A stretch of 64,000 bases of DNA from the NCBI RefSeq assembly GCF_030867095.1, contig NC_081825.1:50892501-50956500 (forward strand), in the 5' to 3' direction. The notes under the pieces are model-generated. The model made no database searches and was not told where the DNA came from. It saw nothing but the letters and a program-made list of their open reading frames with translations. Source of the DNA: Alligator mississippiensis. Lineage: Eukaryota > Chordata > Crocodylia > Alligatoridae. Each line of letters opens with the position of its first letter. Position 1 is the first letter of the stretch. Shown here piece after piece: positions 23,101 to 35,900 of the stretch. The translations under genes and the position numbers were made by a program.

Positions 23101-26100
23101 CCGCCCGCCCGGTGCAGATCTGGGGGCACATGTCCCTCCGTGCCTTCCCAGGGTGTGTGCAGCGGCGGCGGGAGACACACCATGGGTTCGTCCTGTCCCC
23201 TGCCCCGCCCTGGCTGGGCAGCGCCTGCCTCTGCCCCTGTCCCCTCCCTCACCCTGGAGGGGTTGATCTGCCCCTTCCCTCCACCCCCTCCCCTTCCACC
23301 ACAATGGACTTAGCAGCTGGAGGCAGCTCTCCATGCTGAAGGCTGTGCTCCTCGCCGCCTGGGTCCTGCGCTGCGGCTGCATGCAGGCACAGGCATTTAT
23401 CAACCAAATTATTGGGCTGGTTTCCAACACAGCCAATTGTCTTTATATCGGTACCGATCTGATATCGGACTGATGTATCCATGCATCTGTAGTTTCTAGT
23501 GTACCCAGGCAGGTGATATAAAGCAAGAAGGGTGTCCTATAAAGTGGTAGAATGGTGAAGAGGAGCACACCTTATTTGGGATGAGAAGTTAACAAATACT
23601 GAAATAAATAGGTGTATCTTTTTGTGAGTGGGTGGGGGAGATGATTAGGATGGTGACAGGTATTTTTCACCCAGGCTAATAACTTAAATGTAGAGTCATT
23701 ATGCATCTAGGCGTAGTGATGTTGAGCTTTGTCCTGTATGAAATTTTGGTGGATGAATGTATAGGTAGAATTAAAAAAGCAATTGTGTGTCCTGGGTCTT
23801 GGTTGCGATTCACAGCCAGTGCACTACAAAGGGATCTGCGCACACAGGTCAGTTTATGTATTTGGATATGCTGCCCATCTGTGGAGTTTGGCGTTGTTTA
23901 TGCAGATTCTGCAACCTTATGTGTTGTGGATAGATAAACCTGTCTACGCATGAGTGTGTTACTTCATTCCTGGTTGAATTGGCTATAGGTTTATTCACCC
24001 TGATTTAGTATTGTGTTGGTCTGAATGCCTCTAAAAATGACAAAAGTGGTGCTTTAGTCCTGAGTTTAACACTGGGGAGAGTTGTAACTAGGTTTTCTTC
24101 ACTGCTGTGTTGTTTCATGTTACCCTTTCTGTGAGAGTCTGATGTCCTTTTCTCAATTTTTAAAATTTTTTGACACTTCTTACAATTTTTGATTGTTTAC
24201 TTTTTCTTGCAGATTCTCTACCCCTTGGGGGGAAAATGCAGTGTTGGAATTGATTCTGTGAAATGTCTTATTGCATTAATATATGCATATTATAGTGTAT
24301 TGTTTAGAGTAGAGTTAGGCACCTTTTCAGGCTGTGGGCTGAAATGACTTGACCTGAATCTCAAGATGCAAGTGGGGAGAGCGCCTGCAGCCAATGCGCC
24401 GCCCCCCCTCCCTGGTGAGTGTTGTTGAAGCCCCACATCTGGAGGCCTTTGTAGCCATTGAAGACACAAACTTTCAGTGCTTTCCTCACACTGTTAAGCA
24501 GAAACAATTGGTATGGTCACTGATGGTCTATGTTGAAAATTTAAGGATATGTGTTATCTTAGAAATCTAATTGCAGAGTCACTTATGCTTGGAAAAAGCA
24601 GCCTCTCATAGGGGGCCAAGCCAAATTTATGCTAACAAAAAACCAGCCTGTGCCTCCCTGCAAACTTTTGCCCAAATTGGCCATTAGAATGCATTGTGGA
24701 GCTTTTAAGAAAGACGGCAAGAATATTTATAACCATGCTTACATTAGGGTTGAGCTCTAGAGAGCCAATCAGATTGCTAGAACCATTGAATTTGAGAGGG
24801 TCATAACATGATGTAACCAGCAAAGTATACTCTTGCCTTGGAAGAAATGAGGCCAGTTGGGTATATTTGCATGCTCCAGTCACCTTATTGAATTCAGCCT
24901 CCCTTCAGCATATGTTACATGTATCCATGTGCATCTCAAACAAAATGGTTGATGTTTTGAGCATGGGCAGTACCTTTGCATTGTGACTCGTTAGACCATT
25001 CTTACCGAAGTACTGAATTTTAAAACTCATCTGTTAATTAAAGCCAGACATGTTTATCTGGGTATATAGTGTTGTTTAGGTTTTGTTTGCGTGCCTAGAG
25101 ATTTTTCTAGAAGGTCTTTTCTATAGAGCAGAAATTAAGTAGATGTAAAGAAAAAATATCAAATCAGAGTGAAAGAGACCTTGCTGAAAAAGATGGGGAG
25201 AAAAATATTACACTCCCCCCCCCCCCCCCGCACTGAACCCACAAATGTGTGTCAGCTCTTAAATAACAACTGAAGCTTTTATGAAACATTCTAGGTCTGT
25301 AGAGGCTCATCTGCACGGGGAGTTTTTTTTGCAATAGCTGTTGTGCTTTAAAGTTGTACCCTACCTTAATCCAAATCAGTTTATTGATAAACCTTTGTGC
25401 CATTGAAAGTTCCCTTGCTTCATTTTACACACAAACATTTGATGAGACTTTTCAAAATAGTATGTGAAGGTTTAGACAGAACCTCAGTTAAACTTTTTAA
25501 ACTACATCTTAAGATAGTTCCATTTATGACTAAATTTATATTCAATACATGTTACCATATTAAAACTACCTGAATTAAATACAGAATTATAAATGGCATG
25601 CATTTTGTTTTGCATTTAAAATGCAATGAATATCGCATCAAATTTGATGTGAAATGAGTATGGTTAAATACGTTATATTTTGCTCACTAGACTTTGCATA
25701 TATGCATGTATGTTTGTAGGCCTGGTTAAGGTAGAATGTGGGCCTTCCGTATCAATCTTGAGCAGAGAATCTAAGCTGCACGGTGTGCATGCCTGGCAGT
25801 ATGGCACGAGCATGCTTGCATAGCTGCGCACGCCACACATTTTAGAGGGAACGCTGATCTTGAGTAAGTTTCTGTGTGTCCAGGGATTAAGATTAGAATA
25901 ATGTTGAACTTAAATTGTGCTTGACAAAAATCCCAGTTGTTTAAAGATCAGTATAAGGTCAGTTCTAGTACAGCCTGCACTAGACCCTTTCTGCATGCTT
26001 CTGTCACCCAGTAACAAGTTTGTGGTGAGTTGTGTGCAGGCATGACTGATGGACAGAGGTTTTTCAGTCATCCACCTTTAATGCTGATATCCAAATTGGA

Positions 26101-26865
26101 AGTAATTACTACTCATTTTTTACTTACTGCATACACATTTGTATGTGTAATTACTACATAAATATTTTGCAGTGCACATTTTTGTAATACCTAGTACAGA
26201 CCATCTAGAAATCGCCAGTTCTGTAGCAGGCATTTGTATGCTGATAATCTGACACTGGACACTTGCTCTGTCATCTGATGCTGTGTATCATTGACATCAT
26301 TATAGGGGTTGGAAAATGTATTGTTAAAATTCACTTGTACTGCTTCTACTGTGTAGTGTCCTATAGCTGCTTCAAACTTGTTGACCCAGTAGAGTTTCCA
26401 CTGTGTTTGTAGCAATTAATGTTGTCAGCACTTTCACATATTTGCAGGTTTAGGGGTGTAGGTATAGCATAAAGAAAACTTGTTAGCAAAACTTTTTAAA
26501 CTATGCGCTTAAATTTGATATCCTTTCTTTTGACACTAAATATTTTAAAATATTTTGGGTGATGATGAGTTTGCAGGGTAAGGGTGAGAAGTATTTAGGA
26601 CAACAGTGTTTCATTTCTTAGTGTGCTCCTATATTGATGGCATGCGTTGTGGCACTTTGTTTCCTGACCTGTTATCTTGCTAAGATGATTGTGCCTGGCA
26701 GGACAGGGCACTCAAATAGTAGGGTCTCAGGTTATCTTGAGTGAAATTCTTCTGGTTCCTAGACAAGGGCGGGTGATGGCTTGACAAGATAGCACAGGTG
26801 GTTCAGTGGTAGGTACGGTGAAGATTTTGGTATATGACTACCTGGAGGCATTCAGGAAAAGGTTT

Positions 26866-26902
<37 letters not shown>

Positions 26903-29900
26903 AAGGAAGGACTCCAGCTTCTCAGGAGATAGCAGTCTCATGCCAACTTCTCCCTCAGAAAGCTAAGAGGAGCTATAAATTTAAAAAATGAGGGAAGATG
27001 GCTGGGAGAGACTTATGTGCCTGGTTTTAGTAGCCAGGAGGAAGAAATTTTGTAAGCAAAATATAGGAATGGTTAAAAGGAGTATCGGTGTGTAAAAGGA
27101 TGGATAGGAAGAGAAAGTACTAATATTAGTGAAAACAGTTGTTACAGAGACATTACAGTTAGTAAAACAATTGTCTAAGCTGACTAGAGAACAGAGTATG
27201 GGAAGCCGGGCAACAGAATGAAGCAATTTGAGACTACCGGTGCAAGATGTGGGACTGGTTATTATAGGGATAACAGAAACACGGTAGAAGAGAGATGCCT
27301 GGAACACAGGTATTAAAGTGTGTCTCTTGTTCAATAAATATAGAAGTAAAAGTAAATGTGGTTTGGTAGCATTATTCATTAAGGATGTTTTAGGCTGGAA
27401 AAGAAGAAGAAATACTATGGATAAATAGTTTTTTTCAGTCAACATCACTTTGGCCAGAATGGCAAGAGGATAGTCCTGGAAATCTGCATGATTTCTGGAC
27501 TTGGAATTCCATATAAATAAAAAACTAGTCTCTCATAAAAATATGAATCTCACTGGTAATGTCCCAGAAACATGGGAGAAATAACGTAACTCATAATGGT
27601 AGGACCTACATACATACTCTAGGATGCCAAAAATAGTTTAATGTTTTTCTTTTATCAAAAAGTCACTGAATCAACATGGCAGAATATAGTTTTAAATGTG
27701 GTGTTATAAGTAATGACCACTGCAAATTATAGATAGTTGTAGAAAATAACTCTGGTTTGAGTGATCATGAGTATATTCAGTTTAAGCAGAAAGAAACAAG
27801 GAGGTGTGTAGCTAAGGTTCTTGGTTTCTAAAACAAACTTTAATAAACTCAGAAAGCTATTTACTGAAGTCAGCTGGATTGAGGAGGTTAGGGACTTTAA
27901 AGAAACTATAAAATTACTCTTTATTCGAAGTCAAAGGTGATAAAACCAATAGAATCTCTATTCCAATCAAAGGGGAAAACTTGTAAGAAAGGTCCCAAAC
28001 CTAATTGGGATGAACCTCAAGGGGTTCAGGCATAAGCCTATAAGGAATAAAAAAAAAAATCTGAGGATATTATGTTGTGTTTGAGATCAAGATGTAGAAG
28101 GATAGAATAAGAACTACCAAAAGTTAAGCTGAAGGTAAGTCTTACAAGGATAGAAAAAATTGTAGGGATTTTTTTTGTAGTCACAAAAAATAGCGTGGAA
28201 GAAGCAGGGCTGCTATACTATGAGGGTAAAGTAGAGAATAGAAATAATTTAGGTATGGCACAAAAGCAGTGTAAATGTTTAGCCTGTTTTCAGTAAGAAT
28301 GGATGTTGAACATGAGTCAGGGACACAGGATGGTTAGTAGAGGTATGAAATCAAAATTGCCATGGTGGAGATGGTAGTAAAACTTAGGATTCAGTGAACT
28401 CAAGATTCAGGACTCCCAGGATTTGGGGCAGAAACTGGCACATAAGACCAGCAGCCTGTATTTTTAACAAATCCATCAAGTTGGGACAACTTCATGTATT
28501 TGGAAAGCAGCAGATGCAGGGTCTATATTTAAGAACAGGAGAATAATCTGTGCAGCTACAGGGCCTCTAATTTGATTTTAATAGTGTAAAGCTCTTTAGA
28601 ACAATTTTTGAAGGTAGGAAAAAAGACATGGGAGTAAATGGAAAAGACCATAAAATGCATCATGGATTTACCAAAGGAAGGTCAGTCCTTTCTTTGATAA
28701 CTGATTTTGTAGACAGAAAATGCACTAGATCCAATTTAACTGAATTCCAGTAAAGCATTCAAAATGGTGCAAAGGGGAGGGGAACTATTTAGAGGCACTT
28801 GAAAATGGGCAAAGGACCTAGCCTGAAGTGGATAATATTGAATGGTTTAAGGGAGGTCACTAGTGGAGTCCTTCAAATCAGTCCCAAGACTAATCCTTGT
28901 GTATTATTTTCACTAGTGATATTGACACAAGTTTGTTGGGAGTGTGCTGATGAAATTCTGCTGGTACTTGTTCGGAAATATTGTCTGTACAGAAGAGAAT
29001 TCAGGTGTCTAGAAAGAACAGGATAATCTTTAGGACCAAGTAATAGAAAAAGGATGAAATTTAATAGTTTTGCGCATAGACTAAGAACAAGAACTTCTGC
29101 AGTCAGCTGTGATCTTATCTCTTGGAAATAACTGAGAAGGAGAAAGTCCTAAGTATATAATTTGATCACAGGCTGTCTATATTAGTTTCCAGTATAATGC
29201 AGTTGTGATAGGCAAATTCATTCCTAGGAGAATCAGTGGAGGTATTTCCAATAGTGAGAAGTACGATGTTAGTGCTGTTTTACGTGGCATTTGAAATGTG
29301 AATTGTCTGATCAGAGAAAAGTTACTGGTGGTGTTCCTCGGGGATTGGGTTTAGGACCTATCATAATTGACATTTTTATCAGAGACCTTGATGCTGCAAT
29401 ATAGGTATGTCCTTGTGAAATTTGGAGATTACACCAGGGTATTGCCAGTGTCAAAGAGGACTGGATTATTACACAAGGAGATTTAGATATTCTTGTGGAA
29501 AGATTACTTCAGACTAGAATATGTGCAAAGAGGGCCTAGTAAGATCGTCAAGTCCGGTCCCCTTCCATGGCAGGAGGTTGTTGGGCTCAAATAAGCTCAA
29601 CGAGGCGCTTGAACACCTCCAAGGGTGGTGACCGCACTACCTCTGCTGGGAATATATTCCAGATTCTAGATGGATACCCTTGCAGAAAATAAGTTTTCCT
29701 AATGTCCAACCTAAATTTTTCCTTGGTCCTAATCCTCCCTGGGGGTGCTTTCTGAAGAGTTGCTCCCCTAAATCTTGGTGTTCACCCCTGACATACTTGT
29801 AGGCGGCTATCAAGTCACCTCTTGGTCTCTTCTCTTGCTCATACTGAACAAACCCAGTTCCCAGAGTCTCTCTTCCATAGGGCCTATCCTCCAGGCCCCT

Positions 29901-32900
29901 AATCATACAGGTGGCCCTTCTCTGTACCCTTTTGAGCTTATCCACATCCTTCCTGAAGTGTGGTGCCCAGAACTGGACACGGTACTCCAGCTGTGGCCTC
30001 ACCAATGCCAGCTAGAGAGGGAGGAGCACCTCTGGATCTGTTTGTAACACATCGGCTGATACATGCCAGAGTTCTATTTGCCCTGCTGGCGACTTCATCG
30101 CACCGTTGACTCATCTTCTGGTCGATTGTCACCCCCAGGTCCCTTTCAGGTGCAGTGCTAGCCAGTGAATCACCACCCATCATAGAGTTGTGGTGAAGGT
30201 TGTTCCTACCCAGATGAAGGACCTGGAATTTGTCCCTATTGAACCTTGTCTGATTGTGTTCAGCCCATAGGACCAATCTGTCGAGGTCATCCTGGATCTT
30301 TACCCCATCCTCAGATGTGCCTGCATTTCCCCACAGCTTGGTGTCATCCGGAGCCTTAATCATTATGCTTTCCACCCCCTCATCCAAGTCAGTGATTAAG
30401 ATGTTATGGCACCAGTCTGCCTACGGTTAGTTCTGAAATAGTTAAGGAGCTCCTGGAAGAGCTGGATGGGTACAAGTCAGCAGGCCTGGATGACCTCCAT
30501 CCACGGCTGCTGAAAGAATTGGCCAGTATCATGGCTGAGCTGCTGGCACAGCTGTTCGAGCACTCATGGTGCTCCAGCCAGGTCCCTGAGGACTGGAGAA
30601 GGGCCAATGTGGTGCCCATTTTCAAGAAAGGGAGAAGGGATGAGCTGGGTAACTTCAGGCCAGTCAGTTTTACCTTTATCCCTGGGAAAATGCTAGAGAA
30701 AATAATCAAAGACCATATTTGTGAAGGCCCAGCAGGGGAAACGATGCTGAGGGGAAACCAGCATGGGTTTGTCACAGGTAGATCCTGTCTGACAAACCTT
30801 GTAGCCTTCTATGGCTGCCTGGACGTGGGAACTGAGGCTGATGTCATCTTCCTGGACTTTAGGAAGGCCTTTGACACCGTCTCACACCCTATCCTCATTG
30901 GGAAGCTAGCAGACTCTGGTGTGGATGCCTACACGGTCAGGTGGGTGGCCAACTGGCTTAGGGACCACACCCAAAGAGTGGTGGTGGATGGTTCCTTCTC
31001 GGCCTGGAGGGAGGTAGGCAGTGGGGTCCCGCAGGGTTCGGTCCTTGGACCGGTATTATTTAATATCTTCATCAGCGATTTGGACGAGGACGTGGAGAGC
31101 ACTCTCTCCAAGTTCGCTGATGATACCAAGTTATGGGGCAAAGTACACCGGAGGGCAGGGAGCAGATTCAAGCCGACCTGGACGAGTTGGATCAATGGGC
31201 AGAGAGAAATAGGATGCAATTTAATAAAGATAAATGTAAGGTACTCCACCTGGGAAGGAAGAATCCCCAGCACACCTATAGGTTGGGGAGTGTCCTTCTC
31301 AGCAGCTGGGAGGCAGAGTTGGATCTTGGAGTCATAATTGACTCCAAGATGAACATGAGCCGGCAGTGTAACAAGGCCAATCGCACCTTGTTGTGCATTA
31401 GCAGGTGCATGACTAATAGATCAAAGGAGGTGATGCTCCCCTTCTATGCAGCACTGGTCAGGCCGCAGTTGGAGCATTGTGTCCAATTTTGGGCGCCACA
31501 CTTCAAGAGGGACACAGAATCTGGAGAGGGTCCAGAGGAGGGCCACTTGCATGATTAGTGGCCTTCGGGAAAGACCCTACAGGGGGAGGTTGAGAGAGCT
31601 GAATCTCTTCAGCCTTCACAAGAGATGGCTGAGGGGAGATCTTGTGGCCACCTTTAAATTTATTAGGGGAGGTCAACAGGGAATAGGTGACGCGTTGTTT
31701 ACTAGGGTGCCCTAGGGAGTGACTAGGAATAATGGGTGTAAACTAGTTGAGAGTGGATTAGGTTAGATATTAGGAAGAAATTTTTCACGTTAAGGGTGGC
31801 CAGGATCTGGAATGGGCTTCCAAGAGAGGTGGTGCTTTCACCTAGCTTGGAGGTCTTCAGGAAGAGGCTAGATAGTCACCTGGCTGGAGTCATCTGACCT
31901 CAGTCCTCTTTCCTGCCAGGGGCAGGGGGTCAGACACGATGATCCATTGTCATCCCTTCTGACTCTACAATCTATGAATCTGTGTTAAAGAGCACAGGCC
32001 CAAGCACTGATCCCTGGGGGACATCACTGGAGACTACCATCCCATCAATTACAACTCTCTGGGGTTGGCCTGAGCCAGTTGCCTATCCAACCTTCTTTCA
32101 AAATGGCTGCCAATATAATACTGAAACGGAGAGTTGCAGATTGCCTTCACTGAAGGCAGGGTTGGGCAAAATGGCACATCTATCCGGCAGCCAGACTCCA
32201 TTTCCCAGCAGCCCCTGCCCACATTGCTGCAGCTGGTTTTCATAGATATCCCAGCAGTGATGGGGCTGTGACAGCACAGGGCCAGGGTTTCCATGGAGAC
32301 CAGCTGCAGCAGCACTGGCAGGGTGTCTGACTGGACAGGGAGCCGCTCCAGGGCCAGGGTTTTGTGACGGCTCTGCCCCAGCTCCAGACCATGCTGTCAC
32401 CTCTGCAGGATCCCGTCTTCGGCCCCAGAACAGCTCCCCACCCAGCTGCATGCCCTGCTAGCACTGCTGGGGCTGGCTCCATGAAAACCCTGGCCCTGTG
32501 CTGTCAGGGCCCCCACCACTGCTGGGGTCTCCATGAAAACCAGTTGCAGGGGCTGCTGGGAAATGGAGTCTGGCTGCTGGCTGGATCTGCCATTTTGCCC
32601 ACCCCTGCCTTAACTGAAGGCAATCTGCACCTCTCTTTTTCAGTGTTATAACAGCAGCTATTTTGAAAGAAGGTTGTTCAGGTTTCTTTGAATAAAAACA
32701 TTACCTTTTAGTTACTGCTGAAAGAGGAACTTTTTAATGAAGAACAATAGAGAAAGTATATCATAAACTGTTAAATAATGTCTTTAGATCTACTTAGCAT
32801 TCACCTCTCATTTTCATACAGAGATGATACTTGAATTGACATCATTTGGGATGACAAAAGATTTGATACTGTGTGAAAAGTAGGTACTATTAAAACTGCT

Positions 32901-35900
32901 TGTAACTTGTAAACTGATGAACAGATTAATTTGTAAGGTCTCAAACTTCATAAACCATTCAAAGTAATTGTTTTTTTGGGGAAGGACATGCTGTTTTCTT
33001 TATCTAACAATGTGGTTGAATCCCTGCTTTTGAAGTATGACATTCAGCCTCAATTATGGAGACTCAGTTTTTGGTGCCTCTATGATACGTGCTTTAGGTT
33101 TGTAAATAGAAGAGACAAACAAATCCGTTTAATTTCTTAATTTTGGAACTACATGTTGGCTGAGGAAAAATTTTATATTTAAATATAAATTGTTTTTATG
33201 CCTGTCACATGGGAGTGTGACACAGTTCCAGAACAGTTTGTCGTCTTTGGCAGAACACAATTGCTTTGGTGAAATTCACAGAACTGGAAGGGGGAAATGC
33301 AAGGTACAAGAAGTCATTGAATCATAGGAAGTTCCTGTCTTTTGTTTGCCAGACCCAGGGTCATTTCTTATGGTCTATAGGCCAAACAATCAGTTGAAGA
33401 TCAGTATCTTCCAGTATAACACCTACCTAGCTCTCAGCTCTGCTCATTTTCCCAATAATGTGGAATATTGACACTATGGATGATTTACCTCCCAGGCAGA
33501 AAGAAAAGAAATAGTACTGGTGGTAGCAAGGAAGTGAGAATGGGGACACCCACATAGGGTCCCTGATCTGGAGGAATTGTTTCCCTGCATTCAGAGGGGA
33601 GGGAATGAAGGCGTACAAGGAGTTTGTAGCAGGGGAATAAAAGGATGCCCACATTCTGCCTACAAAAGTAAGTGTAGAATTTTACTTGGGAATAACCTTT
33701 TGGTATTAATCTTTCTGAAGACAGAGCTTGTTTTGTAGTAAAAGTCTCTTCTGCTTGGAAAACTTTGAACAAGCTTTGTTAATGCTGCTCTCTGGGAGTG
33801 GAATTGGACAACTAATTTGAATGGAATATGTCGTTCTGGCTTAAATCCATTTCTGAAGTGGTTCTATAAAATTTAGTATGAAAATATTTTGGGAAATTGG
33901 AGATGATAAACTATCTTAGTGACTTTATTTAAAATGTGTTGTGTGGGGTGTGAAAGCAGGGAGGAGGTGACAGAATGGAGAATTTAGGTCTATAAATAAC
34001 TATTAACCCCTTGCAGACTAGATGCTTTTAAAATAAGGCTTCTATCACTATTATGTTCAGAGTACTATGCTATTCAAAAAAAAAAATAGGCCAGTAAACT
34101 ATTTTGGGGAGTCTTCTTATTCCAATGAAAGTGATGATTAAGCTTGAAATTTTATTTTCTATTTAAAGCAATTAGTTTTAAAATATGTAATTCTTCAAGT
34201 CAATTTATTTTTTTAGTTTGATATTTAGAGTAAATAGTCAATTTTAAGGGTCATTATCAACTTGAAATGTAATCAGTTAAAAAAATTAAAAGTAGTTTTA
34301 AATGCTGTATTTGCCCCCAAGCTCCCTTGCCTGGTATAGTAGCTTTATAAATACCATTTTTGAGAATTAGAATGCTGCAGAAAATTGTCTTTAAATGAAT
34401 TAGAACTCTAACTGGAACACAGCCTTCTGAATTGGGTTATTTTGGAAGTCTCTCAAATATTAAAATACTTTTTTTAGGGACCCTGTATATCAAATGCTTA
34501 CTCATGACTGTTTGTTTCTCTTTATTTTTAAGACGAGCAAAAATCAAATTAAAGTAGATCTTGTAGATGAGAATTTTACAGAATTAAGAGGAGAAATAGC
34601 AGGACCTCCGGACACACCATATGAAGGCAAGTAATGTTCTTTTTTGTGTATGAAATTGTGAACATCAAATTAGGTGTCTTGAGATGTTTTATTATAAAAT
34701 TAATTTACAAAATCAAAAGCAGTATAGAGCTTCATGTTATGAAATGAGACCTCTTATGCTACTTCAAAATTTACAAAATTGATAATGTTTTGATCCAGTT
34801 TATATATGGTCAAATGAAAAATAGTGCTTGTTCTGTAGCAGAACAGATATTAACACATACCTGTAAGGGTGTATTTTACAATTTTGTCTGTGCAACAGAA
34901 TTGTAAAGGTGTATGGTAATGCTTAATGAAGATGTCTGTTTGCAATGATCTCTGGTTTTTGAAAGAGAATGTTTACTGTGGGCACTGAAAAACTAGACTA
35001 GAGGATGTTGAATAATTGTCCAGCATGAATTGTTAGAAGCTGGTATGGCAGTTTTAAAATATGTATTATGATTTTTTTTCTTTAATTGTAGAGAGGGATG
35101 TCGTTGTAGTAGGTGAAATTTGGAAGTTAATCAGATTTCTGTGGTTCCTATAATTCAATTGGGCAGGGGGGCGGATTCTAGTGTTACTGGGTGTCTACTG
35201 TTACCCTGAAGAATCATATTAGCTAATTTCTAGCTTGTCTATCTCTAATACCAACTGTAATCAAGTATACTGTTTATCAGACCAGAAGAGGAAAGTGATT
35301 TAATTCTATCTATAACTGACATAGTGCATTTAACCTTGAGATCCTAGATTATTTGGCTCTAAATTGTTCAACTTTTGTAATGTTATGTGGATATATAACG
35401 CAGCTGAATCTGGCAGTGACACCAATAATTAAAATTGCTTGACACATTCCATTGTATGATCTTTCCATTGTATTTCCATATGCATGTAACTTTTTAAATT
35501 TGGGGCTGAGATTTTCAATGCCTGTCTTAGTTCTTTCCCTGACAGTTCAGTCTTCAGCAAAAAGTCAACCATTTCAAAGCATGGTAGGGCAAGGGTAGGC
35601 ACCCCCTGGCACATGTGCCAGAGCATGACGCATGAAGGCGTTTTGCTTGACTCTCACGTCTCGGGCCAAGACTGCACTGCCACAACAAGGATCAGGACCC
35701 TTGCAGCTCCCCTGCTGTCTGGCTCTGGCATGCCAGTATTTTACAAGTCAAAGTTGTGTGCGTTTTAGGCACTCGACACAAAAACATTTGCTGCCCCCTG
35801 TGCTAGGGATATATATACATGTTGCTTTGTCTGTGTTTGGGTTTTTTGTGAGGTGCTTTTTTAAAAAAAAATGAAAACATCTTTAAGAAACTAGCTCCTC

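Larger units (their letters stand above)
8143..34532 (+). other. UBE2K: UBE2K intron 1 (26,390 bp)
   Basis: GT (gtcaga) at the 5' end and AG (tttttaag) at the 3' end. Repeat-free stretches with nothing recognised are about 8541-10908, 11111-11600, 16212-18749, 21095-22446, 23500-25754, 25865-26850 and 32677-34532. They are AT-rich with only short unsupported frames. Homopolymer runs occur at 10179-10188 (C), 21962-21978 (A) and 25217-25229 (C). Confidence 0.93.

Noticed and set aside
22544-23436. Frames of 167-195 codons on the - strand
   Set aside because: Inside the foldback hAT element 22455-23491; Pro/Gly/Ser-rich translation without motifs.
26981-27448. - strand frame of 155 codons
   Set aside because: It is antisense to the decayed LINE endonuclease region and shows no domain of its own.
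30404-30775. - strand frame of 123 codons
   Set aside because: Antisense shadow of the CR1 reverse transcriptase on the + strand.
34627-34632. Canonical GT donor at 34631 for exon 2
   Set aside because: It would add GCAA and put exon 3 out of frame with either possible acceptor; the GC donor keeps the conserved protein.
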